From: Gammaproteobacteria bacterium
GTDB lineage: Bacteria > Pseudomonadota > Gammaproteobacteria > GRL18
Length of the DNA stretch: 8,130 nt
Direction of reading: 5' to 3'
NCBI GenBank assembly: GCA_013139395.1
Contig: WTAX01000091.1
Coordinates: forward strand, 1 to 8,130
How positions within the stretch are numbered: position 1 is the first letter of the stretch; each line of letters opens with the position of its first letter. The translations under genes were made by a program, and so were the position numbers. Under the pieces are notes generated by a model that was not told the origin of the DNA, did not search any database, and saw only the letters and a program-made list of their open reading frames with translations. Of this stretch, positions 1 through 6,904 are shown in pieces.

Positions 1-57
1 CGTAGGATGACTACGAATAAAATCAAAATAACCTGTAAAACCCTTAATCTCCAGCAC
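1..57 (-). CDS. probable 5' end of a leftward gene, partial, product unknown
   Basis: Read leftward from a GTG at 57-55, there is an open frame to the window edge (19 codons, beginning VLEIKGFTGYFDF). An in-frame TAG lies directly upstream of the GTG, so this GTG is the first possible start. The codons end mostly in T, as in the other genes here (GGT, TTT, GAT, ATT, CGT), which favours real coding sequence over a chance frame. There is no clear Shine-Dalgarno sequence. A possible -10 box on this strand (TAGAAT, 95-90) lies upstream, but without a good -35. If real, the gene is divergent from pyrE. I do not recognise the peptide. The opposite strand is also open for 28 codons (1-84), which weakens the call. 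Confidence 0.33.
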   Translation of the reverse strand, partial: MLEIKGFTGYFDFIRSHPT

Positions 58-130
58 CTAAGACTGTTTCGCTACGATGCCAACTGATTATTCTAGGTTA
101 ATAGTAGTAATTTTAGAAACTGTTTTAGAA

Positions 131-137
131 AAAAAGG
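131..137 (+). promoter_or_regulatory. ribosome binding site of pyrE
   Basis: AAAAAGG followed by a seven-base A-rich spacer and the ATG at 145. It fixes the pyrE start. Confidence 0.7.
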
Positions 138-144
138 TAAAAAA

Positions 145-786
145 ATGCAAGATTATCAACGTGCCTTTATTGAATTTGCCATCAACAAAGGTGTGCTTCG
201 TTTTGGTGAGTTTACCCTGAAATCCGGGCGCATCAGCCCTTATTTTTTTAATAGCGGTTTATTTGATACCGGAGGCTCTTTAGCGAAACTAGGGCGTTTT
301 TATGCCAGTGCATTAATAGCCAGTGAAATTGAATTTGATATGCTGTTTGGCCCGGCTTACAAAGGTATTCCTCTGGCTTCAACCTGTTCGATTGCTCTGG
401 CAGATGAGCATGGACGAGACTTGCCTTATAGTTTTAATCGCAAAGAAGCTAAAGATCATGGAGAAGGGGGTACGATTGTCGGCTCTGCACTGAAAAATAA
501 AGTGATGATTATTGATGATGTCATTTCCGCCGGTACCTCGGTTCGCGAATCCATTGAGCTGATTAATCAGGCAGGGGCAACTCCAGCGGGTGTGGTTATT
601 GCCCTTGATCGTCAGGAATTAGGTAAGGGTGATGTTTCGGCAATTGCTGAAATTGAAAAAAATTACGCTATGCCTGTCACCAGCATTATTAAACTGGAAC
701 ATCTGATTTCATTCCTGCAGGGAAACACTGAACTGGCACAATATTATGACAAAATTCAGGCTTATCGTGATCGCTATGGTGCTTAA
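145..786 (+). CDS. pyrE: orotate phosphoribosyltransferase
   Basis: This enzyme makes orotidine 5'-phosphate from orotate and PRPP, the fifth step of cytosolic de novo pyrimidine synthesis. The product has 213 residues, the same length as E. coli PyrE. The phosphoribosyltransferase signature [13 protein letters not shown] lies at residues 120-132 and carries the acidic pair D124/D125 that contacts the ribose of PRPP. Lys26 sits in the N-terminal FTLKSGR stretch. The mobile catalytic loop (residues 99-109) has R99, K100, K103 and H105 in the E. coli register. The active enzyme is a dimer in this family. The start is set by the ribosome site AAAAAGG at 131-137, seven bases before the ATG. The stop is only 20 bases from the stop of the convergent START-domain gene, and I see no hairpin terminator between them. 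I saw no pyrE attenuator with a strong T-tract in the 144 bases upstream. Identification is secure. Confidence 0.98.
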   Translation: MQDYQRAFIEFAINKGVLRFGEFTLKSGRISPYFFNSGLFDTGGSLAKLGRFYASALIASEIEFDMLFGPAYKGIPLASTCSIALADEHGRDLPYSFNRKEAKDHGEGGTIVGSALKNKVMIIDDVISAGTSVRESIELINQAGATPAGVVIALDRQELGKGDVSAIAEIEKNYAMPVTSIIKLEHLISFLQGNTELAQYYDKIQAYRDRYGA

Positions 787-806
787 ACCTGGAATACTGA
801 TAATAA

Positions 807-1520
807 TTACTCAATACCAACCAGATCGGTTATAGCTCCTTGTGCATTAAGGACTAATCTGGCTTTTTGATATTTGTGGTTAAAGACCTTTTTTCGTAAG
901 CCCTGTAAGGTATGATAGGGCATCGCCTTAATCAATTGATTGACCAGCCACAGGGGTAAATTACCACCAGGATTGGTATGATGTGTCCAGGTGACTCTGG
1001 TGATGTTATGTGCAACTGGCTCTAATAAATATTGTCCATGAGAGTGCTCAACTCTCACCAGTGATGATTTTGGGATAAGAGAACATGCTTTTACATTTTG
1101 TTGGCAAAATTCGGGAATAGCCTCCATTTGAATGCGAACCTCACCTGTTTGAGGGGAACGGGAAATCCTGGAACGAAAAATAAATTCACGATTGTGAGCC
1201 GGAAATGGCAATTGATGAACTTGATAATGATAACTTTCTGAAAATGATTTTCTAAAAAGTAATAGTGGATTTTTACAGCGGTGAACCCAGTCAGTACAGG
1301 CGTCAATATCCACAATAACGGCGAGTAGGCTATCCACAGAAGAATTAATCTGGATTATGCCCTTAAACGATTTAATATCGTCAGCCCAGAATTCTTTTAA
1401 ATAAACCTGAATGCCGTCCTCATCCCTGACCATTTCCCAGTCATATTGTGAGCTTGCAAATGTTTCAAATGTGAACAGAAACATGATAAGCAATAACATT
1501 AATTTGAATTTTGTTCTCAT
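807..1520 (-). CDS. exported START-domain protein
   Basis: The protein has 237 residues. Residues 1-22 are a typical signal peptide: a basic start (MRTKFK), a leucine/phenylalanine-rich core and an ETFA cleavage site. The mature part from about residue 25 reads as a single START-like domain, the helix-grip fold that binds lipids or other hydrophobic ligands. It opens YDWEMVRDEDGIQVYLKE, continues through a fold-typical stretch on incorporation of the Asp-Ile-Asp-Ala and HNREF segments, and ends in the TWTHHTNPGG and LPLWLVNQL region just before the C-terminal helix. No membrane anchor follows, so a soluble periplasmic protein is likely. Bacterial members of this family have few known functions, and no ligand can be inferred. 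The start is supported by GAGG at 1532-1529 with an eight-base spacer. A promoter at 1580-1608 would give a leader of about 50 bases. The gene converges on pyrE and diverges from fusA2. The family call is firm; the role is unknown. Confidence 0.88.
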   Translation of the reverse strand: MRTKFKLMLLLIMFLFTFETFASSQYDWEMVRDEDGIQVYLKEFWADDIKSFKGIIQINSSVDSLLAVIVDIDACTDWVHRCKNPLLLFRKSFSESYHYQVHQLPFPAHNREFIFRSRISRSPQTGEVRIQMEAIPEFCQQNVKACSLIPKSSLVRVEHSHGQYLLEPVAHNITRVTWTHHTNPGGNLPLWLVNQLIKAMPYHTLQGLRKKVFNHKYQKARLVLNAQGAITDLVGIE

Positions 1521-1579
1521 TAGAACACCCTCAAATCACCGGGCACAACGAAATTTACGTTTCCTGATTATTTGCTTAT

Positions 1580-1608
1580 ATTATAAAAAAAAGAAATAGT
1601 TTTGTCAT
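1580..1608 (-). promoter_or_regulatory. sigma-70-type promoter for the START-domain gene
   Basis: On the minus strand, the -35 box ATGACA (1608-1603, five of six to consensus) is separated by exactly 17 bases from a perfect -10 box TATAAT (1585-1580). Transcription would start near 1573, about 50 bases before the START-domain ATG at 1520. On the plus strand, the same spot carries a perfect TTGACA (1608-1613), but without a convincing -10 box after it. Confidence 0.6.
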
Positions 1609-1828
1609 TGACAGGTATCAGAGAAACTGCTCATTTATGGAATTTAAGCGAATATTTTCCCTTATTTAAATAAAAATTAGTAATAAAACATTATTTTTGT
1701 TGATGTTTAGCCATAAAATCACTAAAATCGCGGGTAATTTTCTATGCATCTCAGCATCCGGCCAGAATTTTATAGCAATATCTGTGTCTGCTGAAGCTAT
1801 TTTTCCATCTGTTTTTAAAGATTTGAAA

Positions 1829-1861
1829 CACCAATGAAATAACTTGGTGCCGATATTTTTT
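1829..1861 (+). promoter_or_regulatory. small inverted repeat followed by a T run in the fusA2 leader
   Basis: CACCAA (1829-1834) and TTGGTG (1844-1849) can form a six-pair stem with a nine-base loop. A run of T residues lies a few bases downstream (from about 1855). If fusA2 transcripts start upstream, this could act as a weak attenuator. It also falls inside the leftward coding remnant, so it may have no function. Confidence 0.2.
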
Positions 1862-1901
1862 TCGCTATCAGAAAGTGAAACAAGAGCACGTTTTATATCA
1901 A

Positions 1902-1923
1902 TTAACCAGAGTTTAACCAGAGT
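1902..1923 (+). repeat. perfect 11-base tandem repeat directly before fusA2
   Basis: TTAACCAGAGT occurs twice head to tail with no mismatch, ending six bases before the ATG of fusA2. Each copy carries the only Shine-Dalgarno-like string near the start (AGAG), so the repeat doubles the weak ribosome site. A change in copy number would move or remove one of them. Confidence 0.85.
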
Positions 1924-1929
1924 AATATT

Positions 1930-4020
1930 ATGGCTGATTTAAGCAAGTACCGTAACATAGGCATCTTCGCACACGTTGATGCTGGTAAGACCACCACTAC
2001 CGAACGTATTTTGAACCTAACGGGTAAAACCCATAAGATTGGTGAAGTACATGATGGTGAAGCAACCACCGACTTTATGGAACAAGAGCAGGAACGTGGT
2101 ATTACCATTCAGTCTGCGGCAACGTCATGTGAGTGGGATGGCCATCGTATGAACATTATTGACACACCGGGACACGTTGACTTCACCATTGAAGTTTATC
2201 GTTCTTTAAAAGTGCTTGATGGCGGTGTCGGTGTATTTTGTGCTTCTGGTGGTGTTGAGCCTCAGTCAGAAACAAACTGGCGTTATGCAAATGAATCTGG
2301 TGTTGCTCGTGTAATCTTTGTTAACAAACTGGACCGTATTGGTGGGGACTTCTACCGTGTGGTTGATCAGGTTGAGAACGTATTGCAAGCTAATCCTTTA
2401 GTCATGGTATTACCAATCGGTATCGAAGATGAATTTACCGGTGTGGTTGATCTGCTGACTCGTAAAGCATGGGTGTGGGATGGTTCAGGTGATCCAAGGA
2501 ACTATAAGATAGAAGACGTTCCTGCGGATATGGTCGATAAAGTTGAAGAATACCGTGAACAGTTAATCGAAAGTGCTCTTGAGCAGGATGATGACCTGAT
2601 GGAAGCGTATTTAGAAGGTGAAGAGCCTGCTATTGATGACATCAAGCGTTGTATTCGTAAGGGTACTATTGCACTTGATTTCTTCCCGACTTACTGTGGT
2701 TCTGCTTTTAAGAATAAGGGTATTCAATTAGTATTGGATGCGGTTGTTGATTATCTGCCAAACCCGATGGAAGTAGCTCCTCAGCCAGAAGTTGATATGG
2801 AAGGTAATGAAACGGGTGAATTTGCGATTGTTGATGAAGACAAACCTGTTCGTGCTTTAGCATTCAAAATTATGGATGACCGTTTTGGCGCCCTGACCTT
2901 TATTCGTATGTACTCAGGTCGGGTTGATAAAGGTATGACCTTATTAAATACCTTCACCGGTAAGACGGAACGAATTGGTCGTATCGTTGAAATGCATGCG
3001 GATTCTCGTGAAGAATTAGATTATTGTGTAGCGGGTGATATTGTTGCTTTTGTTGGTTTGAAGAACACTCAAACGGGTCATACTTTATGTGATCCTAAAC
3101 AACCGGCAACCTTAGAGCCAATGGTTTTCCCTGATCCCGTTATCTCAATTGCCATTAGTCCTAATGACAAGGGCGGCTCTGAAAAAATGGGCATCGCACT
3201 GAATAAAATGGTTAAAGAAGATCCTTCTTTCCATGTTGAGACCGATGAAGAAAGTGGTGAAACCATTCTTAAAGGAATGGGTGAATTACATCTGGATATT
3301 AAGATTGATATTCTTAAGCGTACCCATGGTGTTGATGTGACTGTAGGTAAACCTCAGGTTGCATACCGTGAGTCTATTACACAGTTAATTGAAGACAGCT
3401 ACACACATAAGAAACAGTCTGGTGGTTCAGGTCAGTTTGGTAAGATTGATTATATTATCGAGCCGGGTGAGCCAAACAGCGGTTATACCTTTGAATCCAA
3501 AGTGACTGGTGGTAATGTCCCAAGCGAATACTGGGGTGCTATCGACAAGGCTTTCGGACGTATGATGGCCGAAGGCGTTCTGGCTGGATTCCCGGTTGTT
3601 GACGTATCTGTTACCTTACTGGATGGTTCATACCACGCAGTGGATTCATCAGCAATGGCATTCGAATTAGCCGCTTATGGTGCTTATCGTCAGTCTATGA
3701 AAAAAGCAGGTCCGCAATTACTTGAGCCTATTATGAAAGTAGACGTATTTACTCCAGAAGCTCACGTTGGTGATTGTATTGGTGATTTGAATCGTCGTCG
3801 CGGCATGATTAGAGATCAGGAATCTACGCCAACAGGTACTCGTATTAAAGCCGAAGCGCCTTTGAGTGAGATGTTTGGTTATATTGGTGATCTGCGTACG
3901 ATGACTTCTGGTCGTGGTCAGTTCTCAATGGAGTTTTCACACTATAGCGCATGTCCTAAGAACGTTGCTGAAGTAGTGATTAAAGAAACGTTAGAGCGTA
4001 AAGAAAAAAAGAAGAAATAA
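1930..4020 (+). CDS. fusA2: elongation factor G, second type (EF-G2)
   Basis: A 696-residue translational GTPase. The G domain shows G1 AHVDAGKT (14-21), the RGITI switch region, G3 DTPGHVDF with His82, G4 NKLD (132-135) and G5 GSAFKNKG. The domain IV region has [13 protein letters not shown], where canonical EF-G has SGGRGQYGH, and the C-terminal domain has [20 protein letters not shown] and [12 protein letters not shown]. Overall it matches the separate EF-G2 paralogue of Vibrio and relatives (about 696 residues) more than the canonical EF-G of about 704 residues. It also stands alone, without rpsL, rpsG or tuf. In Pseudomonas aeruginosa the two EF-G copies share translocation and ribosome recycling; whether this one does either is inference. 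The ATG at 1930 has only a weak ribosome site within a tandem repeat. A strong terminator follows. The C-terminus is lysine-rich (RKEKKKK). Confidence 0.93.
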   Translation: MADLSKYRNIGIFAHVDAGKTTTTERILNLTGKTHKIGEVHDGEATTDFMEQEQERGITIQSAATSCEWDGHRMNIIDTPGHVDFTIEVYRSLKVLDGGVGVFCASGGVEPQSETNWRYANESGVARVIFVNKLDRIGGDFYRVVDQVENVLQANPLVMVLPIGIEDEFTGVVDLLTRKAWVWDGSGDPRNYKIEDVPADMVDKVEEYREQLIESALEQDDDLMEAYLEGEEPAIDDIKRCIRKGTIALDFFPTYCGSAFKNKGIQLVLDAVVDYLPNPMEVAPQPEVDMEGNETGEFAIVDEDKPVRALAFKIMDDRFGALTFIRMYSGRVDKGMTLLNTFTGKTERIGRIVEMHADSREELDYCVAGDIVAFVGLKNTQTGHTLCDPKQPATLEPMVFPDPVISIAISPNDKGGSEKMGIALNKMVKEDPSFHVETDEESGETILKGMGELHLDIKIDILKRTHGVDVTVGKPQVAYRESITQLIEDSYTHKKQSGGSGQFGKIDYIIEPGEPNSGYTFESKVTGGNVPSEYWGAIDKAFGRMMAEGVLAGFPVVDVSVTLLDGSYHAVDSSAMAFELAAYGAYRQSMKKAGPQLLEPIMKVDVFTPEAHVGDCIGDLNRRRGMIRDQESTPTGTRIKAEAPLSEMFGYIGDLRTMTSGRGQFSMEFSHYSACPKNVAEVVIKETLERKEKKKK

Positions 4021-4100
4021 GTATTTCTCTGTCACTCTTTCGTGAGCATAAGCTTTAAAGAGAAGTTCTAAGCTATAAGTTTCTAAAGAAGTGAACTAAG

Positions 4101-4141
4101 AAAAAGGCCAGTGATTTTTAATTAAGTCACTGGCTTTTTTT
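4101..4141 (+). terminator. rho-independent terminator of fusA2
   Basis: GCCAGTGA (4107-4114) pairs perfectly with TCACTGGC (4127-4134), and the stem can extend inward by a few weaker pairs. Seven T residues follow (4135-4141). Five A residues precede the stem, so it could also work leftward, although no gene needs that here. It separates fusA2 from the ykgJ-like gene. Confidence 0.9.
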
Positions 4142-4178
4142 GATCTTTTGTAACTATTTAAATAATTAAGAGCACACT

Positions 4179-4433
4179 ATGCAATGTCGTAATGGTTGTG
4201 GTGCCTGTTGTATTGCACCTTCAATTTCAACTGCAATTCCCGGAATGCCTGATGGTAAACCTGCGGGTGAACGCTGCATTCAACTGGATGATAATAATTC
4301 CTGTAAAATTTTTGCTCAGCCAGAACGACCAGAAGTCTGCCTTATGTTTCTGGCCAGTGAAGAATTTTGTGGTGACTCAAATGAATTTGCGCTGCAGCGT
4401 ATCACACAATTAGAACAAGAAAGCTGCCCATAA
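4179..4433 (+). CDS. ykgJ: YkgJ-family cysteine-cluster protein
   Basis: This small protein of 84 residues has nine cysteines: C3, C7, C10, C11, C33, C42, C54, C64 and C83. The N-terminal CRNGCGACC cluster, the PSISTAIPGMPDGKPAG stretch, the CIQLD and CKIF segments and the RPEVC motif line up closely with E. coli YkgJ, which has the same size. The family (formerly UPF0153) is predicted to bind zinc or an iron-sulfur cluster; the biochemical role is not established. It is likely a cytosolic protein, with no signal or membrane segment. The ATG at 4179 is the only start that keeps the cluster, with a weak AAGAG about five bases upstream. It lies after the fusA2 terminator and so needs its own promoter, which I could not identify clearly. 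Confidence 0.9.
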   Translation: MQCRNGCGACCIAPSISTAIPGMPDGKPAGERCIQLDDNNSCKIFAQPERPEVCLMFLASEEFCGDSNEFALQRITQLEQESCP

Positions 4434-4450
4434 ATCTTCTCCTAAAAAAA

Positions 4451-4566
4451 TTATAAACTTCTGCTCAATAAACCATTATAATGCTCATCAATTAAATCCC
4501 AATCACTGGGATAATGATTTCTAAGAAAAAAATTTCTAATAAATCCTAAAAGGTCAGTAAAAAAAC
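4451..4566 (-). pseudogene. possible leftward coding remnant between ykgJ and the TraB/GumN gene
   Basis: On the minus strand the frame ending at the stop 4453-4451 reads, in its last 38 or so codons, like natural protein: FFTDLLGFIRNFFLRNHYP then SDWDLIDEHYNGLLSRSL. Above 4566 the same frame is only the complement of the TraB/GumN N-terminal codons and loses protein character, so the piece seems cut off there. It converges on ykgJ with a 17-base gap. I could not name the family. It also covers the ribosome site of the TraB/GumN gene. A chance frame is possible given its size. Confidence 0.3.
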
Positions 4567-5838
4567 GTGGAAAAGCAAGAAGCACAAGATATCGACGATG
4601 CAAAAGAAGCATCACAGGATGAATTAAATGATGAACCCATTTTTCACCATCAATTAGCTGGAAAATCAATTACCGTTCTCGGCACTGCACATGTATCCAA
4701 AGCCAGTGCTGACAAAGTAAAAGAATTATTAGCCACAGGACAATATGATGGTGTTGCTATCGAGCTTTGTCCCAGCCGCTATAATAGTATGATCGATCCC
4801 GATAGTCTGGCGAAAATGGATTTGTTTCAGGTGTTTAAAGAAGGTAAGGCCTCAATGGTCATTGCTTCACTGGCACTGGGTGCGTATCAGCAAAAAATGG
4901 CTGAAGAATTTGGTATTGAGCCGGGTGCTGAAATGCGTATGGCCATTGATCAGGCCAAAGAGATGGATAGTGAAATTCATCTGATTGATCGTGAAGTCGG
5001 CACTACCTTAAAACGAGTTTATAATAACGTACCCTGGTGGAAAAAAATGGGTATAGTCGGCGGTTTACTGGGCAGTGTTGTGTCCAATGAAAAAGTGTCA
5101 GAAGATGAAATTGAGCGTCTTAAAGATGGTGACATCTTAGAAACCACATTTTCTCAATTTGCCGAAGAAGCCAAAGAGCTTTTTGGCCCGTTAATAGACG
5201 AACGTGATCAATACATGGCTGCTCGTCTGGAACAAATTGTTACCAGCTCTGATAATCAATCCATTCTGGCCGTTGTTGGTGCCGGTCATCTCAAAGGTAT
5301 TGAATCTTATCTGGCAAAAGATGAGAAAATCACTACACCTGAAGAATTACACAGCAGTGCTCAGGAAACCATTGACAGGCTTGATACTCTGCCTGAAAAG
5401 AGCCGCTGGCCAAAAGTTATTCCCTGGTTAATTGTTGCCATCTTGTTAGTGGGCTTTGGTATTGGTTTTAACAAAAGCACCGATCTGGGTATCCAGTTAA
5501 TTATCTACTGGGTACTCATTAACGGTTCATTGTCAGCATTGGGTGCTGCGATAGCAAAAGGACACCCGCTAACCGTCATAGGCGCTTTTTTTGCCGCACC
5601 ACTGACCTCATTGAACCCAACCATAGGTGCCGGTATGGTGACCGCCGGTATTGAGCTTTATTTGAGAAAACCCAATGTCGGTGATTTTAGTGCCTTAAGA
5701 AAAGATACCACTCATGTTTCCGGCTGGTGGAAAAATAAAGTGGCCAGAACCTTATTAGTCTTTTTCTTCTCCACCATTGGTTCAGCAATCGGTACCTATG
5801 TCGCGGGCTTTAAAATATTTGAGAGTCTTGTTGGTTAG
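4567..5838 (+). CDS. TraB/GumN-family membrane protein
   Basis: The protein has 423 residues in two parts. Residues 33-260 form a TraB/GumN (PrgY/TIKI-related) domain. It carries the two GxxH motifs, GTAH (39-42) and GAGH (238-241), and the ELCPSR motif with E66 and R71. In the related TIKI proteins these elements form a metal-dependent protease site, so a peptidase role is possible but not shown for bacterial members. Residues about 284-301, 309-330, 335-363 and 394-415 are hydrophobic and probably span the inner membrane, with the catalytic domain on one face. The N-terminal 25 residues are acidic and look unstructured; there is no signal peptide. The GTG start is forced, because an in-frame TAA lies at 4558-4560 and no usable ATG precedes the TraB motif. 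AAAAGG at 4548-4553 sits 13 bases upstream, a long spacing. In Enterococcus, TraB and PrgY limit pheromone activity; the function here is unknown. Confidence 0.88.
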   Translation: MEKQEAQDIDDAKEASQDELNDEPIFHHQLAGKSITVLGTAHVSKASADKVKELLATGQYDGVAIELCPSRYNSMIDPDSLAKMDLFQVFKEGKASMVIASLALGAYQQKMAEEFGIEPGAEMRMAIDQAKEMDSEIHLIDREVGTTLKRVYNNVPWWKKMGIVGGLLGSVVSNEKVSEDEIERLKDGDILETTFSQFAEEAKELFGPLIDERDQYMAARLEQIVTSSDNQSILAVVGAGHLKGIESYLAKDEKITTPEELHSSAQETIDRLDTLPEKSRWPKVIPWLIVAILLVGFGIGFNKSTDLGIQLIIYWVLINGSLSALGAAIAKGHPLTVIGAFFAAPLTSLNPTIGAGMVTAGIELYLRKPNVGDFSALRKDTTHVSGWWKNKVARTLLVFFFSTIGSAIGTYVAGFKIFESLVG

Positions 5839-5843
5839 GTCTG

Positions 5844-5888
5844 TTTAAGAAATGCAGAAATGATTTTATAGTAGCCGCATTTCTTAAA
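5844..5888. repeat. perfect 12-base inverted repeat after the TraB/GumN gene
   Basis: TTTAAGAAATGC (5844-5855) and GCATTTCTTAAA (5877-5888) are perfect complements with a 21-base spacer, beginning six bases after the stop codon. It may form the terminator hairpin of the TraB/GumN transcript, but no T run follows, so it would be a weak intrinsic terminator or an RNA-stabilising stem. It also marks the left edge of the gene-poor stretch. Confidence 0.6.
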
Positions 5889-5950
5889 ATGGGTTCATTA
5901 TAAAAGCCTCTTACTATAAGGGAGCAAGAAAGTAGCACAGAGTTTATATA

Positions 5951-6255
5951 TTATGACTTTATCTCTACATAAAGTTTGGTGCTTTTTTTAGCTTTGCGCA
6001 GTATTTGAGATGTTAATCGGGAAATGGAAAAGAAAAAGTCTTGTTCATTCTCATTATTTTTTTCGTATATAATGAGAATTAGTTTTTTATAATCTTGTTC
6101 AATAGATTCTAATTTTTTTTGATTGCACTGGTATTATCTTTATTATTTTTGAGCTCAACAAGGTTACGCGCAAATCGACTCAGAGTGTTAGTGAATTTCT
6201 GGCTATAATCTTCTTTAATCCCCCAATTTTCAATTAACATAAATAACGCAATACA
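5951..6255 (-). pseudogene. unrecognised leftward gene remnant broken at an A8 run
   Basis: The minus-strand frame from 6255 reads CIALFMLIENWGIKEDYSQ and continues through KFTNTLSRFARNLVELK to a TAG at 6111-6109, directly after a run of eight A (6120-6113). Re-reading one A, equivalent to a run of nine or a -1 shift, opens the next frame. That frame continues naturally as KKLESIEQDYKKLILIIYEK and ends SRLTSQILRKAKKSTKLYVEI followed by TAA at 5953-5951. The joined peptide is about 100 residues, lysine-rich and probably helical. An in-frame TAG at 6258-6256 interrupts it upstream, so the N-terminus is also lost or starts at the ATG at 6240, which lacks a ribosome site. The family was not recognised. 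Confidence 0.45.
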
Positions 6256-6273
6256 CTAGCTGAGCATAATCTA

Positions 6274-6330
6274 ACTCCACTGGGTATATCGGCAGACTTC
6301 TATTCGTCCATGTCCATGATCTGTTGTTTC
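6274..6330 (-). pseudogene. short transposase-like fragment (ISAs1 type)
   Basis: The minus-strand frame between stops at 6336-6334 and 6273-6271 reads ETTDHGHGRIEVCRYTQWS. The HGRIE-x-(R/C)-R pattern resembles the conserved HGRIE(T/V)R motif of ISAs1-family DDE transposases. Only about 19 codons remain. I found no inverted terminal repeats or other transposase motifs nearby. Chance similarity is possible with so short a match. Confidence 0.3.
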
Positions 6331-6331
6331 A

Positions 6332-6550
6332 CGTCAATGAATTCTCTAAAAATCCTAAAAATACAGTTTATTTAGAGGAGGATAAATTAATAGTATCATT
6401 GGAAATAACAATATCAATTATGCTATCTTTAATAGGTAGTTTGTCAATCAAAACTAACTGAATAGTGATGTTTGATAAGGAGGCTACGCAAAGAACAACC
6501 CCCGTCCCCACACCAAGATTAAGTATTGAATCACCTTTGTGAATTATCCG
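6332..6550 (-). pseudogene. remnant of a SAM-dependent methyltransferase (ArsM/UbiE-like)
   Basis: The minus-strand frame from 6550 to a TAA at 6370-6368 reads GDSILNLGVGTGVVL, matching motif I of class I methyltransferases (VLDLGCGTG), which binds S-adenosylmethionine. Only about 20 residues later comes DKLPIKDSIIDIVISND then TINLSSSK. This matches the post-I/motif II block of the ArsM/UbiE group (ALPVxDxSVDVVISNxVINLSPDK). In intact members the two blocks lie some 45-55 residues further apart, so an internal stretch has been deleted. After the stop the same frame continues TVFLGFLE, in place of the family's AVFREIFRVL. Both termini are missing. Inactive beyond reasonable doubt; assignment to arsenite methyltransferase rather than another UbiE-type enzyme is tentative. 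Confidence 0.6.
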
Positions 6551-6838
6551 GCATCATATATGTTTCTAACGGCAGCGCAGTAATTAAAATTATTTCTGGA
6601 ATTATTGTTAATCAATCTTATTTGTAATTATGAGTTGAATCAAGGAGTTCTTAACCTACCAAAATTCTTGTAATACGATAAATATATTGACACGCTTCAC
6701 ATTTTTACAATATTATTAATAAATCGTTGTTATTGTGTAAGTATAAGATGCTATAAACCATTGAAGGTAAGTTCTGATTCTATATTAAAAAGCCACAGAG
6801 CTTTATAGGGGGCTGTCCCTTGTTCCAGGAAAGTATTA

Positions 6839-6850
6839 CTTAACGTTAAG
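6839..6850. repeat. perfect 12-base palindrome CTTAACGTTAAG
   Basis: CTTAACGTTAAG is fully self-complementary. It lies in non-coding DNA about 270 bases upstream of the PilJ-domain gene. It could be a dimeric regulator site or chance. Confidence 0.3.
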
Positions 6851-6904
6851 GGATGTATTGTCGCGTATCATATCTGTATTAAACTTGATAAATTACTGTT
6901 CTTT

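Larger units (their letters stand above)
1691..1938 (-). pseudogene. decayed leftward coding remnant in the fusA2 leader, unrecognised
   Basis: On the minus strand, one frame stays open for 91 codons from 1938 down to a stop at 1668-1666, improbable by chance in DNA this AT-rich. It has no usable start before an internal ATG at 1749. The peptide is protein-like: it includes SLSDSEKNIGTKLFHWCF, then KIASADTDIAIKFWPDAEMH. After MHRK (about 1740) this frame turns into low-complexity hydrophobic sequence. A neighbouring frame there gives a natural-looking C-terminus (KITRDFSDFMAKHQQK) ending in TAA at 1693-1691. A one-base indel in the short A run near 1736-1740 would join the two. The 5' part runs into the fusA2 start region, so the N-terminus is missing. 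I read it as the C-terminal end of a lost gene. The family was not recognised. Confidence 0.45.

Noticed and set aside
1..15. CGTAG/CTACG mini-hairpin at the window start
   Set aside because: Only five pairs, no T run, and it lies inside the probable leftward coding sequence.
1091..1315. 74-residue minus-strand frame inside the START-domain gene
   Set aside because: Overlaps the real gene in another frame on the same strand; the START product has a signal peptide, ribosome site and promoter, this one does not.
1902..2108. 68-residue minus-strand frame opposite the fusA2 N-terminus
   Set aside because: It is antisense to strongly conserved fusA2 codons and has no protein-family character.
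3078..3266. 62-residue minus-strand frame inside fusA2
   Set aside because: A shadow of the coding strand with no ribosome site or recognisable motif.
4192..4413. 73-residue plus-strand frame inside the ykgJ-like gene
   Set aside because: The overlapping frame with the nine-cysteine pattern matches YkgJ; this is its +1 shadow.
6786..6802. AAAGC/GCTTT hairpin with a T run on the minus strand as a terminator
   Set aside because: Only five pairs, mostly AT, and no intact leftward gene upstream that would need it.
6754..6867. 38-codon minus-strand frame with an open stretch (TAPYKALWLFNIESELTF)
   Set aside because: Somewhat protein-like, but too short, without a start or a recognised family, so it was not called as a remnant.
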